A DNA stretch of 64,000 bases from Albidovulum denitrificans (GCF_002973535.1 NZ_PVEP01000001.1:1054001-1118000), one strand, 5' to 3'; positions 1-8,768 are shown, numbered from the stretch's first letter. Made by a program: numbers and translations. The notes: generated from the letters alone by a model not told the origin.

Positions 1-2
1 AT

Positions 3-959
3 CGCCGCGCCCTGCTGCCGGACATCCTCGACGGGACCGAGACGACCTGCCCCCTGACCGCCGATGCCGCCGCCGTCACCGGCCTGCGCCCCGGCACGCC
101 GGTCAGCCTTGGCTATGTCGATATGGTGATGACCGCGCTCGGCGCCGGGGTTTACGGCGGCACCGGCGATGTCGCCTGCTCCACCGTCGGCTCCACCGGC
201 GTCCATATGCGCGCCGTGCGCTGGCAGGACGTGCATCTAAACGACGAAGGCACCGGCTATGTCATCGCCCTGCCGATCCCCGGCATCGTCACGCAGGTGC
301 AGACCAACATGGCCGCCACGCTGAACATCGACTGGGTGCTGGGCCTTGCCGCCGACGCGCTGCGCGATTTCGGCCATGAGGTGACGCAGAAGGACCTTGT
401 CGCCCGGATCGAAAGCTGGCTGATCCAGAGCCGTCCGGGCCAGATCGCCTATCACCCCTATATCTCCGAGGCGGGCGAACGCGGCCCCTTCGTCAACGCC
501 GAAGCCCGCGCGGGCTTTACCGGCCTGTCGCTGGCGCATCGCTACCCGGACATGGTCCGCGCGGTGGCGGAAGGCCTTGGTATGGCGATGCGCGATTGCT
601 ACGCCGCGATGGGACACCTGCCGGGCGAATTGCGCCTGACCGGTGGCGCGGCGCGGTCAAAAGGCCTGCGCGCCATCCTGTCGGCCGCGATCCACGCGCC
701 CGTGCGTGTCTCGGCGCGGGAAGAGGCAGGGGCGGCGGGCGCCGCGATGATGGCCGCCGTCGCCATCGGCGCCTATCCCGACATGACATCCTGCATCGCC
801 GAATGGGTGACCCCGCTGCTGGGCAAGGCCGAGGCGCCCGACCCCGCGCTGGTCGCCGCCTATGACCGGCTTTTCCCCGCCTTCAGCGCCGCGCGGCGCG
901 GCCTTGTCCCGGCATGGGACGCGCTGGCCGCCGCGCGGCAGCCCGTGAAAGGAGAGTAA
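3..959 (+). CDS. eryA: Erythritol kinase, C-terminal part (5' end outside window)
   Basis: The frame is open from the first bases, so this is the last 318 residues of an FGGY-family carbohydrate kinase. The visible part has the C-terminal FGGY fold, with the nucleotide-binding stretch LTGGAARSKGL near visible residue 212 and the family-typical EEAGAAGAAMMAA near residue 240. Its identity as the kinase making L-erythritol 4-phosphate is inferred mainly from position, one base before eryB and at the head of eryBCD; FGGY kinases for other polyols look similar. The stop at 957-959 almost touches the eryB start, so the two are probably translationally coupled. Confidence 0.85.
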   Translation, partial: RRALLPDILDGTETTCPLTADAAAVTGLRPGTPVSLGYVDMVMTALGAGVYGGTGDVACSTVGSTGVHMRAVRWQDVHLNDEGTGYVIALPIPGIVTQVQTNMAATLNIDWVLGLAADALRDFGHEVTQKDLVARIESWLIQSRPGQIAYHPYISEAGERGPFVNAEARAGFTGLSLAHRYPDMVRAVAEGLGMAMRDCYAAMGHLPGELRLTGGAARSKGLRAILSAAIHAPVRVSAREEAGAAGAAMMAAVAIGAYPDMTSCIAEWVTPLLGKAEAPDPALVAAYDRLFPAFSAARRGLVPAWDALAAARQPVKGE

Positions 960-960
960 G

Positions 961-2475
961 ATGACGACCACCCCCGAACTGATCGACCTTTTCGTGATCG
1001 GCGGCGGCATCAACGGCGCCGGCATGGCCCGCGACGCGGCCGGGCGCGGCCTGTCGGTGGTGCTTTGCGAAAAGGACGATCTGGCCGAGGGGACGTCCTC
1101 CCGCTCTGGCAAGCTGGTCCATGGCGGGCTGCGCTATCTGGAATATTACGAGTTCCGCCTGGTGCGCGAGGCGCTGATCGAACGTGAGGTCCTGATGGCC
1201 TCGGCCCCGCATATCATCTGGCCGATGCGCTTCGTGCTGCCGCATTCGCCGCAGGACCGCCCGGCCTGGCTGGTACGGCTGGGTCTTTTTCTGTACGACC
1301 ACCTCGGCGGGCGCAAGAAGCTGCCCGGCACCCGCACGCTCGACCTGCGTCGGGACCCGGAAGGGACGCCGCTGCTGGATCAATACACGCGCGGCTTCGA
1401 ATATTCCGACTGCTGGGTCGATGATGCCCGCCTTGTCGTCCTGAACGCGCTCGACGCCGCCGAAAGGGGGGCAAAGGTTCTGACCCGCACCGCCGCAACC
1501 TCGGCCCGGCGCGAGGACGGCGCCTGGACGGTTGAGACGAAAAACGCCCTGACGGGCGAGACCCGGACCTTCCGCGCCCGCTGCCTTGTCAACTGCGCCG
1601 GGCCCTGGGTCATGGACGTGATCGGCCGGGTCGCCGGGTCGAACTCCCCCCGCAACGTGCGGCTGGTCAAGGGCAGCCATATCATCGTCCCGAAATTCTG
1701 GAACGGCGACAACGCCTACCTGGTGCAGAACCACGACAAGCGGGTGATCTTCATCAACCCCTATGAGGGGGACAAGGCGCTGATCGGCACCACCGACATC
1801 GCCTATGAGGGCCGGGCCGAGGACGTGGCGGCGGATGAGGCGGAAATCGACTACCTGATCGCCGCCGTGAACCGTTACTTCAAGGAAAAGCTGCGCCGTC
1901 GGGACGTGATTCACAGCTTCTCGGGCGTAAGGCCGCTGTTCGACGACGGTCAGGGCAACCCTTCGGCCGTGACGCGCGACTATGTCTTCGATCTTGACGA
2001 AACCGGCGGCGCGCCGCTTCTGAACGTCTTTGGCGGCAAGATCACCACCTTCCGGGAACTCGCCGAACGCGGGATGCACAAGCTGGACGCCATATTCCCC
2101 AGGATGGGCGGCGACTGGACCGAGACGGCGAAACTGCCGGGGGGGGAAATGCCGGACGCCGATTACGAAAGCTTCTTCGAAACCCTGCGCGAGACGTATC
2201 CTTGGATGCCCCGCCCCCTCGCCCGTCACTATGGCCACCTTTACGGCGCACGGACCAGGGACCTGGTCGGGGCGGCACAATCGCTGAACGACCTCGGCCG
2301 GCATTTCGGCGGCCTCTTGCATGAGGCCGAGGCGCGCTATCTGATCGCGAAGGAATGGGCGCTGACGGCCGAGGACATCCTTTACCGCCGCACCAAGCAC
2401 TACCTGCACCTGACCGGGGCGGAGCGCGCCGCCTTCACCGACTGGTTCAACGCCGAAATCAAGCTTGCCGCCTGA
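961..2475 (+). CDS. eryB: L-erythritol-4-phosphate dehydrogenase (FAD-dependent, GlpD-like)
   Basis: A 504-residue protein of the GlpD family. It has the FAD dinucleotide-binding glycine cluster GGGINGAG at residues 14-21 and the GlpD signature GTSSRSGKLVHGGLRYLEYY from about residue 43. GlpD enzymes are peripheral membrane dehydrogenases that pass electrons to quinone. In the established ery pathway EryB oxidises L-erythritol 4-phosphate to L-3-tetrulose 4-phosphate. An aerobic glycerol-3-phosphate dehydrogenase would look alike; the call rests on the eryA-B-C-D order. The RBS ggagag lies in the end of eryA. Confidence 0.92.
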   Translation: MTTTPELIDLFVIGGGINGAGMARDAAGRGLSVVLCEKDDLAEGTSSRSGKLVHGGLRYLEYYEFRLVREALIEREVLMASAPHIIWPMRFVLPHSPQDRPAWLVRLGLFLYDHLGGRKKLPGTRTLDLRRDPEGTPLLDQYTRGFEYSDCWVDDARLVVLNALDAAERGAKVLTRTAATSARREDGAWTVETKNALTGETRTFRARCLVNCAGPWVMDVIGRVAGSNSPRNVRLVKGSHIIVPKFWNGDNAYLVQNHDKRVIFINPYEGDKALIGTTDIAYEGRAEDVAADEAEIDYLIAAVNRYFKEKLRRRDVIHSFSGVRPLFDDGQGNPSAVTRDYVFDLDETGGAPLLNVFGGKITTFRELAERGMHKLDAIFPRMGGDWTETAKLPGGEMPDADYESFFETLRETYPWMPRPLARHYGHLYGARTRDLVGAAQSLNDLGRHFGGLLHEAEARYLIAKEWALTAEDILYRRTKHYLHLTGAERAAFTDWFNAEIKLAA

Positions 2476-2483
2476 GGTCATCC

Positions 2484-3416
2484 ATGCCCCTGACGCTCTC
2501 CCTCAACACCAACCCGCTCGTCAACCGCTTTGCCGAGCCGGACGACCTGATCGGGACGGTGGCGCGCGACCTGAAGATCCGCGACCTGCAACTGACGCAT
2601 GAATTCATCAACCCGTCCTGGCCCGCCCCGGTGATCCGCCGACTGACCCGTCAAATGGGCGCGGCGCTCGCGCGGACCGGGGTGCGCGTGACCAGCGGCA
2701 TGACCGGGCCTTACGGGCGGCTGAACCATTTCGGCCATCCCGACCGCGACGTGCGGCGCTATTACGTCAACTGGTTCAAGACCTTCGCCGACATCATCGG
2801 CGATCTGGGCGGCAGTTCCGTCGGCACCCAGTTCGCGATCTTCACCTACAGGGACTATGACGACCCCGCGCGGCGCGAGGATCTGATCCGCATCGCCATC
2901 GACTGCTGGGCCGAGGTGGCGGAGCATGCGAAATCGGCGGGCCTGTCATACGTCTTCTGGGAACCGATGAGCGTGGGGCGCGAATTCGGTGAGACGATCG
3001 CCGAATGCCTTGCCCTTCAGGACCGTCTGACGGCGGCCGACATGGCCGTGCCGATGTGGATGATGGCCGATATCGACCATGGCGATGTCACCTCTGCCAA
3101 CCCCGACGATACCGATCCCTATGCCTGGGCGCGCGCCGTCCCCAAGGTCTCTCCCATCATCCATATCAAGCAGTCGATGATGGACAAATCCGGCCACCGC
3201 CCCTTCACCGCCGCCTATAACGCCAAGGGCGCGATTCAGCCCGCCCCCCTGCTGGCGGCCTTTGCGGCGGGCGGCGCGGTCGACAATGAAATCTGCCTTG
3301 AGCTGAGCTTCAAGGAGAGGGAGCCGAATGACCGCGAGGTCATCCCCCAGATCGCCGAAAGCATCGCCTTCTGGGCGCCCCATATCGACACAGGGGCTTC
3401 GGACTTGAAATACTGA
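2484..3416 (+). CDS. eryC: Tetrulose-4-phosphate racemase (xylose isomerase-like TIM barrel)
   Basis: A 310-residue protein starting 8 bases after eryB. An upstream in-frame start within eryB is possible but would overlap it needlessly. The sequence fits the xylose isomerase / AP endonuclease 2 barrel; candidate metal ligands are E160 (FWEPMS), D196 or D198 (ADIDHGD), H227 (IIHIKQS) and E273 (CLELSF). EryC was long called a dehydrogenase, but the Brucella enzyme was shown to interconvert L- and D-3-tetrulose 4-phosphate. There is no nucleotide-binding motif here, consistent with an isomerase. It is co-directional with eryB and probably in the same transcript. Confidence 0.9.
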   Translation: MPLTLSLNTNPLVNRFAEPDDLIGTVARDLKIRDLQLTHEFINPSWPAPVIRRLTRQMGAALARTGVRVTSGMTGPYGRLNHFGHPDRDVRRYYVNWFKTFADIIGDLGGSSVGTQFAIFTYRDYDDPARREDLIRIAIDCWAEVAEHAKSAGLSYVFWEPMSVGREFGETIAECLALQDRLTAADMAVPMWMMADIDHGDVTSANPDDTDPYAWARAVPKVSPIIHIKQSMMDKSGHRPFTAAYNAKGAIQPAPLLAAFAAGGAVDNEICLELSFKEREPNDREVIPQIAESIAFWAPHIDTGASDLKY

Positions 3417-3460
3417 CGGCCGGGCGGCTACCCAAGGTCGCGACCACCGAAAGGACCACG

Positions 3461-4615
3461 ATGATGCCCGCCGCCTTCTCTTTCATGACCGCGACCGAGA
3501 TCCTGTTCGGGCGCGGTCAGGCCGGGCAGGCGGTGGCGAAGATCGCCGCCCTTGGCCCGCGCGTCCTCATGGTCCATGGCCGCAACCCCGACCGCGCCGA
3601 CTGGCTATGTGACGCGCTGGCCGCGTCCGGGACCGCTGTCGCCCGCTTTGCCGTGCCGGGGGAGCCGGACATGGACCTGATCGCGGCCGGTCTGCGCGCC
3701 GCGCGCGACCATGGCGCGGCTTCCGTCGTGGCGCTTGGCGGTGGCGCGGTGATCGACGCGGGCAAGGCCATCGCGGCGCTGGTCCCCACCACCCGGCCGA
3801 TCCTTGACCATCTTGAGGTTGTCGGGCGCGGCCTGCCGCTCGACACCGCCCCCCTGCCCTTCGCGGCCCTGCCCACCACCGCCGGGACCGGGGCCGAGGT
3901 CACGCGCAACGCCGTCATCGGCGTCCCCGAACATCACCGCAAGGTCAGCCTGCGCGACGCCCGGATGTTGCCGCGCCTCGCCGTGGTCGATCCGGCGCTG
4001 ACCGATGGCTGCCCGCGTGCGGTCACGCTCGCCTCCGGCCTCGACGCGCTGACACAGGTGATCGAGCCCTTCACCTCCACCCGCGCCAATGCCATGACCG
4101 ACGCGCTTTGCCGCGACGCGATCCCGCAGGCGCTCCCCGCGCTGATGCGGCTGATGAAGGGCGAGGACAGCGCCGCCCGCGATACGATGGCCTGGGTCAG
4201 CCTTTGTGGCGGCCTTGCGCTGGCCAATGCGGGCCTTGGCGCGGTGCATGGCCTTGCCGGGCCGCTGGGCGGGCTGACCGGGGCCGCGCATGGTGCGATC
4301 TGCGGCGCGCTGCTGCCCCCGGTGCTGCGCGCCAACCGCCGGGCCGTCACCGACCCCGCCCTTGGCCAGCGCCTCGATCAGGTGGGCCACTGGATCGGCG
4401 CCGCCTTCGGCCGGCCCGACGCAACGCTCGATACCGCTTGCGGGCTGCTGGCCGACTGGTCGCGGCAGGCGGGGCTGAAGCGCCTTGCCGATCTGGGCAT
4501 CGCGGCAGACGCGCAATCGGACGCCGCCGAAGCCGCCGCCACCTCGTCCTCGATGAAAGCAAACCCGGCCTTGCTGCCGACCGAGACCCTCCGCGCCATC
4601 ATGGCCGAAGCCTGA
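3461..4615 (+). CDS. Iron-containing alcohol dehydrogenase family protein inside the ery operon
   Basis: A 384-residue group III (iron-type) alcohol dehydrogenase; the start may be the first or second of two adjacent ATGs after the RBS aaagga. Seen are the NAD(P) motif GGGAVID (93-99), PTTAGTGAE (138-146) and metal-site residues D195, H263 (AVHGLAG) and H277 (AAHGAI). The position of the second metal ligand, His in the FucO pattern DALTH, is Gln199 here (DALTQ), so metal use may differ. It lies between eryC and eryD, 44 and 11 bases away, so it is presumably co-transcribed. The Brucella eryABCD operon has no such gene. Substrate unknown; a polyol, an erythrulose-like sugar or an aldehyde side product are guesses. 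Confidence 0.88.
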   Translation: MMPAAFSFMTATEILFGRGQAGQAVAKIAALGPRVLMVHGRNPDRADWLCDALAASGTAVARFAVPGEPDMDLIAAGLRAARDHGAASVVALGGGAVIDAGKAIAALVPTTRPILDHLEVVGRGLPLDTAPLPFAALPTTAGTGAEVTRNAVIGVPEHHRKVSLRDARMLPRLAVVDPALTDGCPRAVTLASGLDALTQVIEPFTSTRANAMTDALCRDAIPQALPALMRLMKGEDSAARDTMAWVSLCGGLALANAGLGAVHGLAGPLGGLTGAAHGAICGALLPPVLRANRRAVTDPALGQRLDQVGHWIGAAFGRPDATLDTACGLLADWSRQAGLKRLADLGIAADAQSDAAEAAATSSSMKANPALLPTETLRAIMAEA

Positions 4616-4626
4616 GAAAGGACATC

Positions 4627-5577
4627 ATGGCCCGCAAGACCGACCCCGAAGACAGCCTCGCCATCCGCGCGGCATGGCTCCATTACGCGGGCGGGCTGAC
4701 CCAGGCGGCCGTCGCCAAGCGGCTTGGCCTGCCCTCCGTCAAGGCGCACCGGCTGATCGCCCGCGCCGTGGCCGACGGGGTCGTCAAGGTCACCATCGAC
4801 GGCGAGATCGTGGAATGCGCCGCGCTGGAAGACCAGCTTTGCACCCGCTACGGGCTGGATTTCTGCGAGGTCGCCCCCGACCTTGGCGAAGAAGACCTGC
4901 CGCTTCGCGCCCTGGGCCTTGCCGGGGCGGCATTTCTGCGGCGGGAGATCGAGCGCGGCGATACCCCCGTCATCGGCCTTGGCCATGGCCGCACCCTTGC
5001 CGCCGCGATCCAGGAAATGCCCCGCATCGACGCGAACGGCATCCGCTTCGTCTCGCTCCTCGGCGGGTTGACGCGGCATTACGCGGCCAACCCGCATGAC
5101 GTCATGCACCGCCTCGCCGCCAAGACCGGCGCGCAGGCCTATGTGCTGCCCGTCCCCTTCTTCGCCAATTCGGCCGAGGACCGCGCGGTCCTGCTGGCCC
5201 AGCCGGGGGTGCGGGAAATCTTCGACATGTCGGGCGGCGCGGGGCTTAAGCTTGTCGGCATCGGCACGGCGGATTCCGGCGCGCAGCTTGTCGCCTCGGG
5301 CATGATCGAACCGCGCGAGATCGCGGAGATCAACGCAGCCGGTGGCGCGGGGGAAATGCTGGGCCATTTCTTCGACGCGCAGGGCGGGGTTCTGGAAACC
5401 ACGCTGACCGCGCGGACGCTGTCGGTTGAGCTGAACACCCGCGATGACAGCCGCATCGTCGCCATCGCGGGCGGCGCGGAAAAGGTCGGCGCGGTGCGCG
5501 CGGTGCTGCGCAGCGGCTGGCTGAAGGGCCTCATCACCGATGAGGCGACCGCGCGGGCCATCGTCGGGACACCCTGA
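4627..5577 (+). CDS. eryD: Erythritol operon regulator, SorC/DeoR sugar-binding family
   Basis: A 316-residue regulator. An N-terminal helix-turn-helix spans about residues 24-50 (GGLTQAAVAKRLGLPSVKAH), followed by a SorC-type sugar-phosphate-binding domain from about residue 60 to the end. In Brucella EryD represses the ery operon and is relieved by erythritol. Here it closes the first ery gene group, 11 bases after the dehydrogenase gene. Its operator is expected upstream of eryA, outside the window. The palindromes at 5592-5655 just after its stop could belong to EryD or to the next regulator. Confidence 0.9.
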   Translation: MARKTDPEDSLAIRAAWLHYAGGLTQAAVAKRLGLPSVKAHRLIARAVADGVVKVTIDGEIVECAALEDQLCTRYGLDFCEVAPDLGEEDLPLRALGLAGAAFLRREIERGDTPVIGLGHGRTLAAAIQEMPRIDANGIRFVSLLGGLTRHYAANPHDVMHRLAAKTGAQAYVLPVPFFANSAEDRAVLLAQPGVREIFDMSGGAGLKLVGIGTADSGAQLVASGMIEPREIAEINAAGGAGEMLGHFFDAQGGVLETTLTARTLSVELNTRDDSRIVAIAGGAEKVGAVRAVLRSGWLKGLITDEATARAIVGTP

Positions 5578-5591
5578 TCGGGGCCGCAAAT

Positions 5592-5655
5592 TGTAACATC
5601 ATAGAATCACAAAATAACAAAATGTGAGTTGATATGTAACATCGCAGGAGTTACA
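5592..5655. promoter_or_regulatory. Palindrome-rich promoter/operator region before the second ery gene group
   Basis: This short AT-rich gap stands out from its GC-rich surroundings. It holds two inverted repeats of equal 21-bp span: TCACA-N11-TGTGA at 5607-5627 and TGTAAC-N9-GTTACA at 5635-5655. The sequence TGTAACATC occurs as a direct repeat at 5592-5600 and 5635-5643. The centres of the palindromes are 28 bp apart. The region lies directly upstream of a DeoR-type regulator at 5691, so autoregulation, or control by EryD, is likely. The repeats are seen; the binding protein is inferred. Confidence 0.6.
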
Positions 5656-5690
5656 CACCGACCAAACCCGCCCCCGCCCGAAGGAACCCC

Positions 5691-6455
5691 ATGAAGCGCG
5701 AGGACCGCAGGCAGGCCATCATGGACGCGCTTATCGCCGAGCGCGCGGTTGAGCTTGATGCGCTGGCCGACCGCTTCGCCGTCTCCAAAATGACCATCCA
5801 CCGCGATCTGGATGAGCTTGAGCAAGCAGGCCTTCTCCGCAAGGTGCGCGGCGGTGCGACAATCGAGGCCGGGACGCAGTTCGAAAGCGACTTCCGCATC
5901 CGCGCGCTTCAGGATGGCGAGGCGAAGGCGCGCATGGCGCGCGCCGCGCTCGACCTGATCGAGCCCGGCATGACGGTGATGATCAATGACGGCTCCATGG
6001 CCGCCCTTCTGGGCGCGCGGCTATCGGACCGCCGCCCCGTCACCGTCATCACCAACAACGCCGCGATCCTCGACAGCGCCCGGACCGAGGCGGGGGTCAC
6101 CCTGATCGCCCTTGGCGGCACCTTCAGCGCCCGGTTCAACGCCTATCTCGGCGTCGTCACGGAACAGGCGCTGTCCCACCTGCGCGCCGACATCGCCTTT
6201 ATCTCGGCCCCCGCCGTCCACGGCACCCGCGCCTTTCACATGGACGACGCCGTGGTGCGGGCCAAACGCGCGATGATGGCGGCGGCGGACCGGCGCTGCC
6301 TTCTGGTCAACCACCGCCGCTTCGGCCAGTCGGCGCTGCACGCGCTGGCCGATCTTGCCGAATTCGACACGATCATCACCGATGCCCCGCCCGCCGCCCC
6401 GGCGCAGGACGCGCTGAGCGCGGCGGGCCTGACCCTGACCCTTGCAAAGGACTGA
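5691..6455 (+). CDS. DeoR-family transcriptional regulator of the ery locus
   Basis: A 254-residue DeoR-type repressor. The N-terminal winged helix covers residues 6-58 (ADRFAVSKMTIHRDLDELEQ is its recognition region), and the C-terminal DeoR effector domain contains NDGSMAALLGARL and the hydrophobic core of a sugar-phosphate isomerase-like fold. It is the first gene of a tight run with eryH (3-base gap), eryI and fbp. The order deoR-tpiA2-rpiB is the one known from Brucella and rhizobial erythritol loci, where the regulator is sometimes called eryR. The effector is probably a pathway phosphate, by inference. Confidence 0.88.
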   Translation: MKREDRRQAIMDALIAERAVELDALADRFAVSKMTIHRDLDELEQAGLLRKVRGGATIEAGTQFESDFRIRALQDGEAKARMARAALDLIEPGMTVMINDGSMAALLGARLSDRRPVTVITNNAAILDSARTEAGVTLIALGGTFSARFNAYLGVVTEQALSHLRADIAFISAPAVHGTRAFHMDDAVVRAKRAMMAAADRRCLLVNHRRFGQSALHALADLAEFDTIITDAPPAAPAQDALSAAGLTLTLAKD

Positions 6456-6458
6456 CCG

Positions 6459-7217
6459 ATGGAACCGCGCGCCTGGATCGGCACAAGCTGGAAGATGAAC
6501 AAGACGCTGGCCGAGGCGCGCGCCTTTGCCGAAGGGCTGCAAAAGGCCGACGCCGACCCGCGCATCCAGCGTTTCGTGATCCCGCCCTTCACCGCCGTGC
6601 GTGAGGTCAAGGCGATGCTGGCCGACACCACGGTCAAGGTCGGGGCGCAGAACATGCACTGGGCCGACGAAGGCGCCTGGACCGGCGAGGTCAGCCCGGT
6701 GATGCTGACCGATTGCAGGCTCGACATCGTCGAACTGGGCCATTCCGAACGGCGCGCGCATTTCGGCGAGACGGATGAAACCGTCGGGCTAAAGACCGAA
6801 GCCGCCGTCCGCCATGGCCTGATCCCGCTGATCTGCATCGGCGAAACGCTGGCCGAACGCGAAGCCGGGCGCGCGGGGCAGGTCCTGGAGGCGCAGGTGC
6901 GCGGCGCCCTTGGCCGCCTGTCGGACAGCCAGAAAGCCGCGCCGATCCTGCTGGCCTATGAACCCGTCTGGGCCATCGGCGCGGGCGGCATCCCGGCGAC
7001 GTCGGATTATGCCGATGCGCGCCAGAAAGACATCATCGCGACTGCCAATGACGTGCTTGGCCGCCGCATTCCCTGCCTCTACGGCGGCTCGGTCAATCCG
7101 GGCAACTGCGAGGACCTGATCTCCTGCCCGCATATCGACGGGCTTTTCATCGGGCGCTCGGCCTGGAACGTCGGGGGCTATCTCGACATCCTGTCCAAAT
7201 GCGCCGCCAAACTGTGA
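6459..7217 (+). CDS. eryH: D-3-tetrulose-4-phosphate isomerase (TpiA2-type)
   Basis: A 252-residue triosephosphate isomerase homologue with all catalytic residues: K12 in TSWKMN, H95 in VELGHSERR and E168 in AYEPVWAIG. Ordinary TPI has NWKMN at the first motif; the change to SWKMN and the location next to eryI mark the divergent TpiA2 branch, which was shown in Brucella to turn D-3-tetrulose 4-phosphate into D-erythrulose 4-phosphate. It could still have weak triosephosphate isomerase activity. The start is 3 bases after the DeoR gene, so coupling is likely. Confidence 0.9.
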   Translation: MEPRAWIGTSWKMNKTLAEARAFAEGLQKADADPRIQRFVIPPFTAVREVKAMLADTTVKVGAQNMHWADEGAWTGEVSPVMLTDCRLDIVELGHSERRAHFGETDETVGLKTEAAVRHGLIPLICIGETLAEREAGRAGQVLEAQVRGALGRLSDSQKAAPILLAYEPVWAIGAGGIPATSDYADARQKDIIATANDVLGRRIPCLYGGSVNPGNCEDLISCPHIDGLFIGRSAWNVGGYLDILSKCAAKL

Positions 7218-7227
7218 GGATGACATC

Positions 7228-7683
7228 ATGAAACTGGCAATTGCAGGCGACAGCGCGGGCGAAGGTCTGGCCAAGGTTCTGGCCGATCACCTGAAGGACC
7301 GCCATGAGGTTTCGGAAATCTCGCGCACCGAGGCGGGGGCGGACGCCTTCTACGCCAACCTTTCCGACCGTGTGGCAAGCGCGGTTCTCGACGGCACCTA
7401 TGACCGCGCCATCCTTGTCTGTGGCACCGGCATCGGCGTCTGCATCGCCGCCAACAAGGTACCGGGCATCCGCGCCGCCCTGACCCATGACACCTATTCC
7501 GCCGAACGCGCGGCGCTGTCGAACAACGCCCAGATCATCACCATGGGCGCGCGCGTGATCGGGGCCGAGGTCGCGAAATCCATCGCCGATGCCTTCCTGA
7601 AGGAAAGCTTCGACGCCAACGGCCGCTCGGCCGGGAACGTCAGGGCGATCGACGACGTGGATGCCAAGTACAACGCGCGCTGA
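7228..7683 (+). CDS. eryI: D-erythrose-4-phosphate isomerase (RpiB-type)
   Basis: A 151-residue RpiB/LacAB-family sugar-phosphate isomerase. The catalytic cysteine is C65 in [14 protein letters not shown]87 sits in the conserved LTHDTYSAE stretch. The N-terminus reads GDSAGEGL in place of the DHAG pattern of ribose-5-phosphate isomerase B, as expected for the erythritol branch. EryI completes the route to D-erythrose 4-phosphate, which enters the pentose phosphate pathway. It lies 10 bases after eryH and 11 bases before fbp. Confidence 0.92.
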   Translation: MKLAIAGDSAGEGLAKVLADHLKDRHEVSEISRTEAGADAFYANLSDRVASAVLDGTYDRAILVCGTGIGVCIAANKVPGIRAALTHDTYSAERAALSNNAQIITMGARVIGAEVAKSIADAFLKESFDANGRSAGNVRAIDDVDAKYNAR

Positions 7684-7694
7684 AGGCACGGGCC

Positions 7695-8666
7695 ATGCTG
7701 ACACTGCCCAATGACGGCCCCGCCACGGGCCGCCCGCTGGACACGGCGCTGACCGGCGACGGTGCCGCCGCCATCGTGCTGGCCATCGCGCGGGCGACGC
7801 CTGCACTGGCCGACCGCCTTGCCGCCGGGCGCCTTTACGGCGACCCGGCCGCCATCGTCGGCACCAACGAAAGCGGCGACAGGCAGAAGGCGCTGGATCA
7901 GGGCGCGCATGACCACATGATCGCGGCCCTGACGCAGGCGGGCGTGCGGCAGGTCCTGTCGGAAGAAGAAACCGGGGTCGCCACCCTGAACCCCGGTGGC
8001 GCCTTCGACGTCGCCATCGACCCGATCGACGGCTCCGGCTCCATCGGGATTGGCGCGCCCTTGGGGTTGCTTTTCTCCATCCTCCCCGCCGCGCCGGAGG
8101 GGTTCCTGCGCCCCGGCCGGGCAGCGGTCGCGGCGGGCTATGCCTCCTTCGGGCATTCGACCGATTTCGGCTGGTCGCTGGGCGACGGTGTCCATATCGC
8201 GACCTTCGACCGCGCCCTTGGCGGCTTTCGCATCGTGCATGAACAGGTCCGCCTGCCGTCGGCCGCGAAGACCATCGCCTACAACGCCTCGAACGAACGG
8301 CACTGGCCCGAGGGGCTGAAACGCTATGCGCTCGACCTCAGGGCGGGAAAGGACGGCCCGCGCGGGCGCGATTTCAACATGCGCTGGCTGGCCGCGGCGG
8401 TGGGAGAGCTGCACCGCATCCTGCTGCTGGGTGGCCTGTTCATGTATCCCGCCGACCGCCGGAAAGGGTATGAGAAGGGTCGCCTGCGCCTGATCTACGA
8501 AGCGGTCCCCATCGCCTTCCTGATCGAACAGGCCGGCGGGCGGGCGACCGACGGGCTGGTCCCGATCCTTGACCAGATGCCGGTGGAATTGCATGGCCAC
8601 ACGGCCCTTGTCTTCGGCTGCGCGGAAGAGGTCGGGGTGGTCGCCGATTACCTTGGGCGGGCGTAG
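7695..8666 (+). CDS. fbp: Class I fructose-1,6-bisphosphatase-like phosphatase in the ery operon
   Basis: A 323-residue protein of the class I FBPase fold, not the GlpX class. It carries the metal ligands E90-E92, D109 and D112 (DPIDGSGS) and E269 (LIYEA), and the sugar-phosphate region RKGYEKGRLRLIYEA. In canonical class I enzymes the motif continues DGSSN; here it is DGSGS, so two residues near the phosphate site differ. Being last in deoR-eryH-eryI-fbp, 11 bases after eryI, it should be induced with the pathway. That is odd, because the eryH/eryI route is described as bypassing FBPase. It may act on another sugar phosphate or be a relocated paralogue. Confidence 0.88.
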   Translation: MLTLPNDGPATGRPLDTALTGDGAAAIVLAIARATPALADRLAAGRLYGDPAAIVGTNESGDRQKALDQGAHDHMIAALTQAGVRQVLSEEETGVATLNPGGAFDVAIDPIDGSGSIGIGAPLGLLFSILPAAPEGFLRPGRAAVAAGYASFGHSTDFGWSLGDGVHIATFDRALGGFRIVHEQVRLPSAAKTIAYNASNERHWPEGLKRYALDLRAGKDGPRGRDFNMRWLAAAVGELHRILLLGGLFMYPADRRKGYEKGRLRLIYEAVPIAFLIEQAGGRATDGLVPILDQMPVELHGHTALVFGCAEEVGVVADYLGRA

Positions 8667-8680
8667 CCCCCTGCCCCATG

Positions 8681-8768
8681 GCATTTCGGGTTTGCACTGA
8701 CTCAGAAATCGACCTTATTTCGTTCGAATTCTGATACTTACGCCCCCAACGAAAACCCGAAACGCTTT
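8681..8768 (+). repeat. 88-bp dispersed palindromic repeat, copy A
   Basis: An 88-bp element whose reverse complement recurs at 29952-30039 with 8 mismatches (about 91% identity). The ends are near-perfect inverted repeats: GCATTTCGGGTTT on the left against the complement of AAACCCGAAACGC on the right. The copy sits in the 100-bp gap between the convergent fbp gene and the metal-sensor-like gene, overlapping the latter's stop codon. A long imperfect hairpin may form and could work as a bidirectional terminator, but the family origin is unknown. Confidence 0.93.

Noticed and set aside
883-2481. A 532-codon frame antisense to eryB
   Set aside because: eryB matches the GlpD family throughout; the antisense frame does not match anything recognisable.
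7695-8666. Class II (GlpX-type) fructose-bisphosphatase
   Set aside because: Motifs DPIDGS and RKGYEKGRLRLIYEA belong to class I; GlpX signatures are missing.
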